Assembly (NCBI GenBank): GCA_030052745.1
Contig: JANBVO010000028.1
Coordinates: forward strand, 248,001-312,000
Direction of reading: 5' to 3'
Origin: Pleurostoma richardsiae
Lineage: Eukaryota; Ascomycota; Sordariomycetes; Calosphaeriales; Pleurostomataceae
Length of the DNA: 64,000 nucleotides
The notes under the pieces were generated by a model that had not been told where the DNA came from, did not search any database, and was given only the letters and a program-made list of their open reading frames with translations. A program made the position numbers and the translations under genes. Shown piece by piece: positions 1 to 10,624 of this stretch (positions are counted from its first letter, which is position 1; each line of letters begins with the position of its first letter).

Positions 1-245
1 GCCGGGTAGTGGCCCGGCACCGTCGAGGTCGTCGTGTCCTGCCGCGCGGCGAGGGCGCGGGTCGCGCCGGATTGGGTCGTTCGCGTGGGGGCTTGGATTG
101 CTGTCGCGAGTCGCGCGGCGAGGGAGGTGATGGGCGATTCGTGGTGCGCTGGTTGTGGTTGTGATTGCGGCTGGGCGTCGCGCGGCCGGAGGAGGTCGAG
201 GATGCCTGCGGGCAGGCGGCCGCGCAGCATTGGTATCGGGGCCAT
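1..245 (-). CDS. Unknown protein, N-terminal part, runs off left edge
   Basis: An ATG at 245 on the minus strand opens a frame with no stop to the window edge (81 codons). The product begins MAPIPMLRGRLPAG and then is rich in Gln, Pro, Ala and Thr, ending at the edge with TSTVPGHYPA. I do not recognise a family. The codons are strongly GC-ending, like the coding DNA nearby, and all 81 are sense codons, which supports a real gene. The Thr/Ser/Pro-rich stretch before a His-Tyr-Pro would suit the region outside the membrane of a single-pass protein, but no membrane segment is visible here. The start is the first ATG in this frame; an upstream exon cannot be excluded. Confidence 0.5.
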   Translation of the reverse strand, partial: MAPIPMLRGRLPAGILDLLRPRDAQPQSQPQPAHHESPITSLAARLATAIQAPTRTTQSGATRALAARQDTTTSTVPGHYP

Positions 246-1630
246 GGCGGCGCGACGAGGACAACACGGCGTAGGCGTCACTGCGCCGAAGGCCTGGAGC
301 GAAGAAACACTGGCGCGCGCGAGGAGTTTGCAGAGAAGAGTGAGTTCTGGTGATCTTCGGGTGCTATGCAAGCATCACCGGCGCAACCGGATGATGGGCA
401 GGAACCGGCTGGCGCAACGGCGTGTTGACGCAACCTGCCAGCTCCACCGGGGTTTCTTTTGCAGATGGCGCTGATAGCGCGCGACAGCGAACACTCTGAT
501 AAGGTCTGATGTGCTAGGGATAAGAATATAAAGTGTCGAATAGCGAAAGCAGAGGGACGAGAAACGAGCGATGGGAGGGAAAAGCCAGTCGAATCAGTGC
601 GGCTTGCGTATTTGCATGATGAAGCAAGCGCAAGCAAGTGGGGGAGGGAGGAACAGTTGGGTACGAAGCACGGAGTAGAGGAGGCCTAGTGCAGAAGCGC
701 AGAGATACGAGAGAGGCTGGGATCGGATGGAGGGGGAATGACGACCTGGGAGAGCCCGCTGTTGATTGGCATCGCCCTGCATCTCCGGGTAAAACGTCCC
801 TGATCCTTGTCACCTGCTGCCCAGGTTGCGCCGCAGCAGCAGCAGTATGCGCTCTAGAGTTGCAGCAGCAGCGGGGAGTCAGTCAGCAGGGGTGGCACTG
901 CTTCCCACGTTCCCAGAAACTTCTCTTCACTTTTCACATGCCGGGATCTGTTGCTGGTGCATTGCTAGTTTCTACGTGCGTTGAAATGTCTCAATCCAGA
1001 AACTCCTGCTGAAGGCAAGTGTCGCTTGAAATACATCAAACTCCCGAATCCAAAGTAAACAAAACGCGATAAACAACAATGCCTTTGTCTGCAACATTAC
1101 ACGGCAAGTACCTAAGGAACGGTAGTTCAGCGACTCGCCGAGTCTCCCGCTTCCCGGCTTCGGTTTGCTCGGGGCCAGTGGGGTGGGGCGCCGTTGTCAC
1201 CAGGTGATGGCCGACCAAACAAACCCGACAGCAAAAAAATCAAGGACAGGCAGACAGACAGACAGCAGACCACAGAGTAACGAGCCACGCTTTCTCGGGT
1301 TGCAGTCGCACTAGTTACGGCTATCCATTCTGACTTTGTCTGTGCCTGGTCGAAATGTGCTCGACACGAGATTTTGTTCCTGAGGTCCATCATTGCTGTT
1401 GCACCGTGCTACTGTGCTGAACAGCTCTTGTCACTCGAGTTGTGAACCGCTTTGCACCAGCGTTATGGCAGTGTCACATCAGACAGAGGTTCATCAGCGT
1501 TCCGAAACCTCTCAGTTATTTTACCAAGAAACAGTAGGGGTATCTATCGTCATGTTCCGCATATATCGTCCACCCACTAGAGTGGCCAACCGTGATCTCC
1601 CAGAAATGATGTCCACCGCACATGTTGTAA
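246..1630. other. Intergenic: promoter of left-edge gene and TSC1 3' flank
   Basis: I see no gene. The open frames here overlap on both strands, lack family features and look like chance. The stretch holds short simple repeats: a GCA run at 833-845, a second short one near 862-873, and a CAGA run near 1250-1269. The left part should contain the promoter of the partial gene starting at 245; the right part is downstream of TSC1. Confidence 0.5.
1250..1269. repeat. CAGA microsatellite
   Basis: About four imperfect tetranucleotide copies (CAGA) lie in the flank between the left-edge gene and TSC1. The tract is too short to matter structurally but could vary in length between strains. Confidence 0.6.
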
Positions 1631-4600
1631 TTATACAAAGCCCCGGATGCCTCTGATGCCCGGGATCTTCTTCTTATCGCCCTCTTCTTTTTTCTTCTCC
1701 TTCTTGTCTTTTTTATTGGCGTTCTGCACCCCTCCTATACAATTGTCAGCCATCTTTAAACCGAAGTTGCAGCAGAATCTCGCAAATACAACATACCTCG
1801 GCCATAATACCTCTCCGTCGTCGGACTGGTCTTCACCCCCGGCAGGTGCTCAGATGACCCAGCAATCGGTGGCGTCAAAGGCCGGTGTACAACCGTCCCG
1901 GCTGACGTGCCGGAATTGACGCTGTCGAGGGCCGGAGTGACATTGTATGACAGTCCTTCCGGTGCATCCGGGTCCGAGAACCCTCGGTGTGACCTTGTCC
2001 TGACCGGACTGATGGGGCTCCCGACGATGGCAGACACTTCTGCATCAGCATCCGCGGGGTCTGTTCGTGTCCGAGTCGGGTACGTGCTGGCGGACATATC
2101 GAGAAGAGACGACTGGAGCACAGTGTATTTCCTCATAAGAAAGCTGTACTGCTTCTGCAGCTCGGACTGCTTTGCTCGGCTCGCTGCTAATGCGCTCTCC
2201 ACCACCGAACTCTGGGAGCTGTTCCTGTTGGAGTGATCCTTCTTCGCGAGCGCTTCCTGGAGCTTGGTATTCAGCTGCGCAATCTGTGACTGGTACAGGT
2301 GCTTAGCTTTCGTCAATTCAGCGTCACAGGCGTCGAGCTTCATGCGCAGCATTTCGGCCTGGCGGCCTGCTTCCGTCGCGCGGAGGAGAGCCGTCTCTAT
2401 TTCCTTCTCTTTCGCCTGGTAGTTACGCTCGGATTCGGCCAGGCGCTCCACTTCTGCTCTCAATCTCTCAGTCTCCCCGACATTGACCTCGACGGACTGA
2501 AGATGCTGTTTAGCGTTTAGCTCTTTTGTCTCAAAATCGCAGAGCATCTTCGTCAGTTTCACGCATTCCGCCTTCTTCTCTTCCAGTTCTCTCCTCAGGG
2601 CAGCGCCTTCGGATTTCCAGCTCTTCTGTTCCTCGCGAAGGACTTTCAGCTTTGCAGAGAGATCAGCCTCCCATTTCTTTGCCAGAGCACGGCGGTGCTC
2701 TGCTTCTTTTCTAGCTTGCAGCTCCGATCGCTTTGCTTCCTCTAGGCGATGCTTCAAGTTTCTGTTTGCCATGAGCAGATTTTGTGTCTCCGCCTCGCTT
2801 GCTGCCTCGCGGAGTTGTCGTCTTCGCAACATCCCTATGTGGATCATATGTTGTTGTTTCATGTATCGCTCAAAGTGCAAATCATTGCTCAACAGAAGGA
2901 TCTGTCTGTATAGTTGCGATACTTGGGCATTGATCGCTGCTGGGGATGTGGGAGACGTGGTAGGTGGTTGTGGAGCTGGCAGCTTCGCTGATGTACGATC
3001 AGGAACTGAGTCTGGATGGCTCAGGGCAAGGGACGGAACACTATCGTTGGCAAGCGACTGATGCAGGCTGGACTTGATAACCTTGTTCGAGTTGATCATG
3101 TCTTGCAGCTGAGTTTGCGACGGTGATAATGTCAGGTGTGGCGGTAACGTCGGACTATCCCCGCCCACCTCGCGCTGCCGGTTGTCAAGGGAATCCCGCA
3201 GGGATGGGTCATGGCTTGACTGAGAGCCGCGGCGCATGAAGGTCGACTGCGGTCGACTGTCTGTAGGAGAGCCTACCGTCGTCGACTGAGTATGTCGCCA
3301 AGCGCTAGGCTGAACTTCCCTGGACGGGGACCTCTCCAAAATAGCCGACCCAGTGTTCAAGGCTTGATCTGATCCGTCATTATCAGCCCCTCGCGCCGTA
3401 GGTCGGCCGGTCATCTCCGGAAGATGTGTGGTATCTAGGTCATTCCCAAGCGAGACTTCGTTTGCCAAGCACAGAGCCATGCATTCGGCCGTGACCTCAG
3501 CCGGCTCGCTTTTCATCCAGCGCGTAAAATCGGACTTCTCCGACTCGATGGTCGCGCTGTAGAAATTAGGGTGGAGAGCATGACATCTCCTGAACCGCTC
3601 TGACCTGTGACGTATCTCAGAGGGCTGAACTTCGATGTCGTCGGCGTTAGGAACATCGGCGTGGCGCAAGTAGCGCTGTGGTTTGCGAATGTAGTCCATA
3701 AGGTTGAGAGGATATAGCCCGTAGAGGATGGTGAAGTAGTCGAGGAGGTGTGGTATAGACAGTCCGTCAACGTCCGGTGAGTAGGCACACACTTCCCAAT
3801 CAGACGATTGTGAGTCACGGCGTTCGGTGTCGAGCTCACTGCCCTCCAACGCCCCTGACCTCTCCCTGTCCCAGAACAACAGGCGGGCATAGATATTGAA
3901 CAGCGCAGGCAGGAACGGCACTAAAGAGCTGGGCATGTTCGGCAAGAGCATGATCAGCGCTGTAAGGGCTAAGGTGACCACGGTAGTCGAGGTGTCGTTT
4001 TGGAGACAAGCAAGGATGTTGGCGAAGAGAGGCGTTTGCAAAACTAGATAGAGGTGAGGTGGCTGGCTCTGGACAAACTCGCAGAGCAGAGTGAACGAGC
4101 GGCTGCGGTATTCCTTCTTGACAAGGAATGAATCCAATGCCGTCATAAATCCCTGGTTGATAACATCAATCTAAGCCCGCATAGACAAAGTTTGGGTCGG
4201 AAACTGACCTTGGGTCTTTTCTTGCCGAACGCGAGCAGCGCCTCGCGCATCAATTTCTCCTTGAACAGTTCGGTAGAGTTGCCTTCAGGCTGAGTGATGT
4301 GGAAGAGATGCATCCATCTATCCAACAGCCGCGTGGCAATGGGAGATGGCTTAGGGTTCGAGCCGGCCTCTTCCTCGTCGTCGTAGTTGTCGGCCGTCAA
4401 GATGTCCATGACATTGGCGACTGCTTCATTTGCCAGACCCTTTTCCAAACCGAGATGACCCAGCACCGGTTCTATAAGTAGTTCCAGCCATTCTAGTACA
4501 CGCGCCTGACTTCTCAAAGAGGGTCGTAGCTGTCTCAGGATGGCGAGGAAGGGAGCGAATAGAGACGGGTTTCCCTCAACAGTTTTGTGATAGATCGAGA

Positions 4601-4859
4601 GGAGCTCCTCGTGTAGGCGCTCGGCTGCGCCCTCGTCATATTTCTCGTGCTTGTCAAGGTAGGCTTCGATGATCTGGGCGAGGTCGTCCGGCAAAGGCAG
4701 GGTAGCTGTGGGCATATAGCTACCGATTGCCTTTGCAAGATCCTTAGTAGACCTGCCAATGAGGAAGATTAGTTAGAAAATGTCACAACATTGTGAGGAG
4801 AACGGCGAGTATATAAATATCTAGTCTCTGTTCAGGAGGACTCACGGAGATAGACTCAT
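1631..4859 (-). CDS. tsc1: Hamartin, TSC1 homologue
   Basis: Subunit of the TSC1-TSC2 complex, which restrains TORC1 by acting on the Rheb GTPase. Four exons fit: 4859-4846, 4752-4209, 4152-1797 and 1734-1631, giving 1005 residues. The N-terminal half is helical with the hamartin pattern (LYLVLQTPLFANILACLQND and a run of hydrophobic helices). A long coiled coil covers roughly residues 583-823, as in other hamartins. The last exon replaces a short read-through end with a Lys/Glu-rich tail ending PGIRGIRGFV. Junctions keep phase and have branch sites. The first exon codes only five residues, so the start rests on the splice GTGAGT at 4845 and could be wrong. It diverges from the DJ-1 gene on the other strand. 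Family assignment is secure; biochemical role is inferred from the family. Confidence 0.9.
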
Positions 4860-5717
4860 AATGGGATTGTCATCAGTATAATCTAAGTCCGACAAGGTGG
4901 ACTAAGAGCGGCTTGGTGAAAGGGCAGGAAGGCCGGCACGAGTGTAGCCTGATGGGATCGCACGGCGATGGAGCTGGCAAGTCGCGCGGTGGCAGGCGCT
5001 TTATGCGACAGACGTCTGAGTGCTGGACGATGTGTCCATCTCCTCTGGTGTTGTTGGTGTTGTTGCAAGCTTGTAATCCCGGTGTTGGACAAGGTGGCAT
5101 CTATCGCACGAGAAAATCGGTCAGTTTGCTTTGGGTCCCAGCATTCACGCTGCTTGCTCCTTAACTAAAGTGACGCTATCCTGAATTCTCGCTGACCTAA
5201 GGCCGCTAAAGTGCGCAGCATGTGACCCAGTCACGCAGGTGAAAGACTTCTGAGCCCCACCGGGGAGCTTCCCTGGCGCAACCCCGCATTCCACCATCCC
5301 GCATTGAGCAGCAAGCCCCACAGGAGGGGCATCTACCTTAATGTGGCTCGATTCGCGCGCTGATCGCCGCCAAAGCCCCTCTCTCGACCGTCACATCTGA
5401 CCACTTACAGGCCATCACCTCATATGGGCAGAGAGCTACCTGCTCACAGTAGAGCTCTGAGCTGGTCCAGCCAGTCATTACCTTGACTCGATCTCTTAAA
5501 AGGGCACGAGGCCGCAATTGGGCTTTTGTTTCCCGACCTTCATTCCCCCTCACCATTCTCACAACTCCCTCTTTCCACCTTCACCTTCATCGGCACCTGG
5601 GTCCAATTCAGCTGCCATCCGTCAGACCACGCCGGACTTTGGTCTCCTTCAGCCTTCCTGGTCTTTCAATCGCATTTTCCCACTTCACATCAGCAAGCTG
5701 TTTCTGCATTGCCCATC
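4860..5717. other. Divergent promoter region, TSC1 and DJ-1-like gene
   Basis: No gene seen. The stretch separates two divergent starts, so it should hold both promoters. A C/T-rich tract at about 5530-5600 lies just before the DJ-1-like ATG, a common layout for fungal 5' leaders. I see no clear TATA box. Confidence 0.5.
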
Positions 5718-6760
5718 ATGGCCAGTAAGACTTCTGCGGTGGCCGATCAGGACCCTATTGATGTCCTGTTTGTCCTTCATGAGAAGTTCAACCTCATGGA
5801 CTTTGCTGGACCCTGCGAGGTCTTCTCGCATGTGCTGCATGATCTGAACGACCCAGGTAACGTCCCATCTTAATGCAATTACCCAGTGTTTCAAGCATCC
5901 CTTGTGATGCATCCATGATAGCGGGGGCATCTCAAGCTGACCATTGCCCTTTCACTGTGAATAGAGTCAAAGGCCTTCGAGATCACCATCGCTGGCCCCG
6001 AGCCCAAGGTTCTCTCTGACCAGGGAGTCATCGTCGGGTCCCAGATCTCGTATAAGGAGGCATATGACCGCCTCAGTGACTTTGACGTCCTGGTCGTCGT
6101 TGGCGGCAACTCTGAGGCTATCCTCAAGCAGAAAGCTGAGCCGCTGGGCCTCATCAATGCTTTCAGCGAGATCCAGAAGGGCGATCCAGGCCGCGAGCGC
6201 ACACTGCTGTCTATCTGCACCGGCTCTCTGTTCCTCGCCGAGCAGGGTGTCCTTGCTGGTCTTTCAGCCACGACTCATCCTGACAGCATCACCAAGCTTG
6301 AGGTCCTCTGCAGCCAGCAGACTATTCGCAAGTCTGCTGAGCGTACCGATGTCGTCGAGGATGCCAGATACGTCGTGAACAACCTGCGCTTTGACCTTGG
6401 CGATGAGGATGAGAACCCGTACATCCGCCGCAAGTCTGACGCTCGCCGTCCCTCCAATGGCCGGTACGTACTATCTACTCCTGTCTAGCACATTTAGCTG
6501 CACGAGGCTAACTTTCCGTTTACAGAAAGGGCAGCATGTCCTGGAAGGGCTCCAACACGCGTCGCGAGTCCATTGCTCGCCGTGCCGCGATGCGTCTCGG
6601 TGGTCTTCGGGTCATTACGAGTGGGGGCGTTAGCGCTGGCCTGGATGCAGCCCTGTATCTGGTCAGCGCCATGGTCTCGGAGGACGCTGCCGTGGAGGTG
6701 GCCAGAATCATTCAGTGGACTTGGAACAAGGGCGTTGTGGTTGACGGTCTGGACGTCTAG
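5718..6760 (+). CDS. DJ-1/PfpI (GATase1-like) family protein
   Basis: Three exons, 5718-5856, 5965-6463 and 6526-6760, give 290 residues. The fold is shown by the order of signatures: GPCEVF near residue 31, the strand-turn LVVVGGNSE at about 89-97, and the nucleophile-elbow motif LLSICTGSLFLAEQGVLAG with the likely catalytic Cys at 131 and a following His near 151. This pattern is closest to the PfpI/isonitrile-hydratase-like branch, not human DJ-1 itself. A basic insert (KSDARRPSNGRKGSMSWKG) sits between the core and the final helices, spanning the second intron. Substrate unknown. The ATG is the first in frame and follows a C/T-rich leader. It is followed in the same direction by the uL23m gene. 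Confidence 0.88.
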
Positions 6761-7098
6761 ACAAAATGGGATTGATAGACGGAACTGTGCTTTTCTCGGA
6801 GTCAAGGGCTACGAATTGAAATGACAATCTCTTCTTTTACGATCATGTCTTTCTTTGCTCAGTGAACAACCTCATGCCGCTGTCTCAATGTGTTTCTTTG
6901 TGATTCATCCGCAAATGCGAAGCGAGATTCGACAGACTTGCTGGGTCCAGCTAGTTGAGTGGCTTGCCAAAATGTGGCTGTGCTCTCTGTGGCTGATGTA
7001 AGAAAATCTCCCGACAAGGGTCCGGCATCTAGAATTGCAGGCCAGCATCGTCGCCCATCTAACCCACGATCTGCCAATTGCAACATTTTTGGGATAAG
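6761..7098. other. Intergenic, DJ-1-like 3' flank and uL23m promoter
   Basis: No gene seen in this 338-base gap between two same-direction genes. Confidence 0.5.
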
Positions 7099-7854
7099 AT
7101 GGCGACCGCGGCAGCAGGAGAAGCCGCACTCCGCAAGGCCCCATTCCGGATAGGAGGAAAGAAGGTTTTCTTGTAAGTGCCATGTACCGCAGACTCGGTC
7201 GCAGCCCGCGGACGCCCTTCTGTGCTACCCGGGCTTATACTCTTCGGCTTCGATCACTGACGAGGAGTCCGCACCAGACCCAACCATGTCATAACCTTCG
7301 TCCGGCCGAAGCCGCGGCAGCCGGCCAACCTCGCGACATTCATCGTGCCCCTGCAGTTCAACAAGCTCGACTTCCGGGACTACCTGTACAACGTGTACAA
7401 CGTCGAGGTGCGGGCGGTGCGGTCCTTCATCAACGGGCAGGCGCCGCGGCAGAAGCACGACGGCACGGGGCCCTGGTACCGCCCGCGGTCGAAGAAGATG
7501 ATGACGGTCGAGCTGCTGAAGCCCTTCGTGTGGCCGGAGGTGCCCGAGGACCTCAAGGGCTGGGACAAGGAGATGCACGAGGCGCAGCAGAAGGCGCGCA
7601 CCCAGTCGTGGCGCGTGCGGGAGAAGTTCCAGGGCGGCCACCCGTACCTGCTCGAGCAGCTGGACGAGCTGGACGAGTCGGGGGCCCTCGCGCGGGAGGC
7701 GCTGAAGAAGCAGGCCGAGGAGCTCCGGGCCGGCGAGAGGGTGTGGACGACGGACGCGGTCCTGGATGAGAAGTGGACGGAGGTGGAGACGGACATTGAC
7801 CTGGCAGACTCGGCGGAGCCGAAGAGTGAGGGAGAGTCTACGAAGTCGACATGA
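7099..7854 (+). CDS. MRP20: Mitochondrial large-subunit ribosomal protein uL23m
   Basis: Component of the mitochondrial ribosome near the peptide exit tunnel, equivalent to yeast Mrp20. Two exons, 7099-7172 and 7278-7854, give 216 residues. The join produces KVFLPNHVITFVRP, followed by FNKLDFRDYLYNVYNVEVRAV, the L23 core strand and helix, and a tail with PWYRPRSKKM. The fungal mitochondrial family has a long acidic C-terminal extension, also seen here. The N-terminus is short and Ala-rich with basic residues, which could be part of an import signal. The 105-nt intron falls after codon 24 and leaves phase 2. Convergent with the methyltransferase gene; only 118 bases separate the two stops. Confidence 0.92.
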
Positions 7855-7972
7855 TGACAGTTGTATCAACGCCATCGTTGGAGGAGAGAAGCCATGTACG
7901 ATAGGTTCGGCAATGGGCAGACGGCCGGTACATATGTATATTGAGGGAGTACCACATCACGGAAAAAAGATG

Positions 7973-9037
7973 TCATACATTTTGATCTGCAATGGCATCT
8001 TCGGTTTCCCTGACAGAGTCACTAACCCAGTGCCTTTCCCGCTGGAACTCGAGCACCTCGTCACCCCAGCTCCACCACCCTGCCGTTAGACTCCTTGCGA
8101 ACACTTCCAACGCGGTATAAGAGGGTGGCATCAACTCATCAAACAGCGGCCGCAAGTTGGGTTTCCTCGAATGGACATCAGGGACAGAGACAATGACCTT
8201 CCGCTGGCCTGACCACTTCCTCTGAGACCCGGCTCTCCTAGCTATCAGGAGCCGCTCCCACGGTTTTCTCCATCTCGAGTCGACGCGATATAGGGGCTCT
8301 CCAGCGGTCGTCACCTTCAGCCATGTCCACTCGTCTACCGTCTCCAGGCCCCATTCTGCCAGGATGCCCCTTGATGAGGTTAGCAGCTCGCTGACGCTCG
8401 CCCTGTTAGTGATCCAGATGGCGATCAGCCCACCGGGTGCGAGATGCGCCTGGACAGGGATGAGCGAGAGAGTCTGACGCAGAGCACTAAGGCTCTCGGC
8501 CGTTGAGTAGCCGTCCTTCTTCCTCCGGGCGGAGCGGTTTGGCCATGGAGGGTCGAGGAGTATCAAATCAAAAAGGGGTGCTTTCGAAACGAAAGTGGCT
8601 CTCTCGGACTCAATTGTGCCAGACAAGTAGACCGATCCCTCTGGTATGAAGACCGTCGGATCGTGTACGGCCTCATCCGCAGCAATTGGCAGTTTTCTCT
8701 TACCGCCCGTAGACGATGTAGTAGATGCAGGTAACATCCGCGAGAGGCACCACGGGCCCGCATACTGATCCTTCAAGAGCTTAAGTGCATCACTCACTGC
8801 TGCCCCAGTCATCAATTCAGCGAGTTGTGCCGACGCGGGTTGCAAGAGAGTCCCGCCATGGTCTTTCGGCTCCGGCGTCGCAAAAGGTGTGTCCGGCGGC
8901 TTCGTCGATATCAATCTCCTTAGTGGAACGGAACCCAGGTCGCGCGCGTGCGCTTGGGCTTCCTCGATGGAGCGCGGGCCGTCGATGAGGATGACTGTCT
9001 TGTCGTCGTTGGCAAACAGGACAGCTGACCCGGGCAT
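7973..9037 (-). CDS. MT-A70 family adenine methyltransferase, METTL4-like
   Basis: Predicted S-adenosylmethionine-dependent N6-adenine methyltransferase. The catalytic DPPW motif is at about residues 162-165 (LLDPPWPNRSARRKKDGYST), followed by GGLIAIWITNR, a WTWLK strand, WRKPWERLLIARR and PDVHSRKPNLRPLFDELMP, the order seen in METTL4-type proteins. With the ATG at 9037 it has 354 residues and no intron. The frame stays open upstream to 9388, with another ATG at 9334, so a longer N-terminus of about 100 residues is possible. I chose 9037 because similarity to the family seems to begin there (VLFANDDKTVILIDGPRS). Whether the target is DNA or a small nuclear RNA cannot be told from sequence. 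Confidence 0.85.
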   Translation of the reverse strand: MPGSAVLFANDDKTVILIDGPRSIEEAQAHARDLGSVPLRRLISTKPPDTPFATPEPKDHGGTLLQPASAQLAELMTGAAVSDALKLLKDQYAGPWCLSRMLPASTTSSTGGKRKLPIAADEAVHDPTVFIPEGSVYLSGTIESERATFVSKAPLFDLILLDPPWPNRSARRKKDGYSTAESLSALRQTLSLIPVQAHLAPGGLIAIWITNRASVSELLTSSRGILAEWGLETVDEWTWLKVTTAGEPLYRVDSRWRKPWERLLIARRAGSQRKWSGQRKVIVSVPDVHSRKPNLRPLFDELMPPSYTALEVFARSLTAGWWSWGDEVLEFQRERHWVSDSVRETEDAIADQNV

Positions 9038-9848
9038 CGCCGCATCGCCGGAGTGGGTCTTCCGGTCGGGGGAGAGAAGAACTCGGAAGAATTGACGGGA
9101 CTTCCCAAAGGAGGAACGACAGTGGAGGATTCGGGAATATTCAGATGCCTTTGGCCAATTGTGGCGCAGCGCGGACGTTTGCACACGCGTCCTCGCTTCG
9201 ATAGCGATGGCGTCTTGCACCAAACTGCTTGAGTACGTCGTTTGCGTAAAATCGGATTGTCGGCAGTCGTCGTGTGGCGTCCTGACTGGGCAAGTGGGTA
9301 ACGTTATGTGAGACAGAGAGAGTTCCAGTTCCATCCGAGCCGAGAGGCCTCTCTGGGCGGGAGAGGGAACTCTTTTTGCTGGCTGCAAATGCTCAATCCC
9401 GACAGCAACGACGGCCTCTTCTCTTCTTCAACGTTAGGTACCAGGTGTACTACAAATCTCTCATCTGCGTTCTGATCCTTTAAAGTCACACACAGCTAAT
9501 ACGTTAATCCCACCTGTCTCATTCCTGCCAACCAAAGCTTGTGACTTGTGCCACTTCCTGAGCGCAGCTAAGCCGAGCCTCGCCACACCAAACGGTCATC
9601 ACACCCAAGAAATACCAAGACGGCTAACGGCCACTTGTCGGCGGGCAGTGTGCACAGCACCCAACGAGACGAGAGACAAAGAAAACCGTTCCACCTCTCC
9701 CCTCTTCTCTCCTCCATCACACAAACATCGTTTTCCTCGCCATCTCTCGGCGATCGCACTCCTCTAATCGCAATCGTCACACGTCGCATCTCCCACCACC
9801 GGAAAGCTTAGGCATCGCCGTCATCATCAGCCCACCACCGTCCCCACG
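9038..9848. other. Divergent promoter region; possible N-terminal extension of the methyltransferase
   Basis: The first 351 bases are open in the methyltransferase frame and may be coding or leader. The rest should hold the promoters of the methyltransferase and of the CYSTM gene. A C/T- and A/C-rich tract lies at about 9690-9770 before the CYSTM start. Confidence 0.5.
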
Positions 9849-10163
9849 ATGTCCAACAAATACGACCAGCCTCCCGCGTACCCTGGCGGCCCCCAGGCGC
9901 CGCAGCCCACGTACCAGCAAGGCTACGACCAGCAGGGCGGTGCCAGCTACTATCCGCCCCAGGGCGCGTACCCGCCGAATCCCCAGATGGCATACCAGCA
10001 GCAGCCATACGGCCCCTCGCCGTATCCTCCTCAGCAGGGGGGTTACTATCCGCCCCAGGGAGGTTACTACCAGCAGCAACAACGGGACCGGGGCGGTCCG
10101 GGCTGCATTGAGGCGCTGCTCGCGACGCTGTGCTGCTGCTGCTGTCTGGACATGATGTTCTAG
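9849..10163 (+). CDS. CYSTM-type protein, Pro/Gln/Tyr-rich with Cys-rich tail
   Basis: A 104-residue protein without introns. The first 80 residues are Tyr-Pro-Pro-Gln-Gly repeats (YYPPQGGYY and variants). The end, GCIEALLATLCCCCCLDMMF, matches the cysteine-rich transmembrane (CYSTM) module, which is thought to sit in or on the plasma membrane and is linked to stress tolerance in yeast and plants. The Cys run may be palmitoylated, which is inference. Convergent with the FAD monooxygenase. Confidence 0.85.
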   Translation: MSNKYDQPPAYPGGPQAPQPTYQQGYDQQGGASYYPPQGAYPPNPQMAYQQQPYGPSPYPPQQGGYYPPQGGYYQQQQRDRGGPGCIEALLATLCCCCCLDMMF

Positions 10164-10624
10164 AGAGGGAGTTCGGGGCTGCGGATCGCTGGTGCAACGG
10201 GGTTGATTGGAGAAGACAAGAATATGGGGAGCTATACACCAAACAGGTTCCGCCGCGGAAGAATTCTTTTCGGAATGGAAACGTCACGGACAGGGGCAGT
10301 AGGGATCGTGAAATCAATGGGTTGGAGCGGACATATCAAAGTTTCGACGGCCGACGGCAGGGGCCCAATCCTTCGAGACACAGCACTCAACGATATCTCC
10401 TTTGGCGTCAAGGTTGCTCTTGATACTCGGATCGTCCCGTCTGGAACGGCTTGCTCTTTCCGAGGACGGACACGAGTCGAGTTAGTACATCACTATACAC
10501 ATACCTTTTGTAATGCACGCCTGTCGGCGGACGGAATGCAGCCGCTGGCGTGGTTCGAATTCAATTTTGGGTTGCGGTCTTCCAAATTGTCCACGAAGTG
10601 ATAATGTTTTTCATCTACGGCGTG
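10164..10624. other. Intergenic between convergent 3' ends
   Basis: No gene seen. An 11-base match to a tRNA B-box (GGTTCGAATTC) at about 10553 has no partner stem around it and was rejected as a tRNA. Confidence 0.5.

Noticed and set aside
7182-7875. Long frames on both strands over the uL23m gene
   Set aside because: They are GC-rich shadows of the ribosomal protein frame; the true frame alone has family motifs.
10548-10565. B-box-like string GGTTCGAATTC
   Set aside because: No acceptor, D or anticodon stem can be formed around it.
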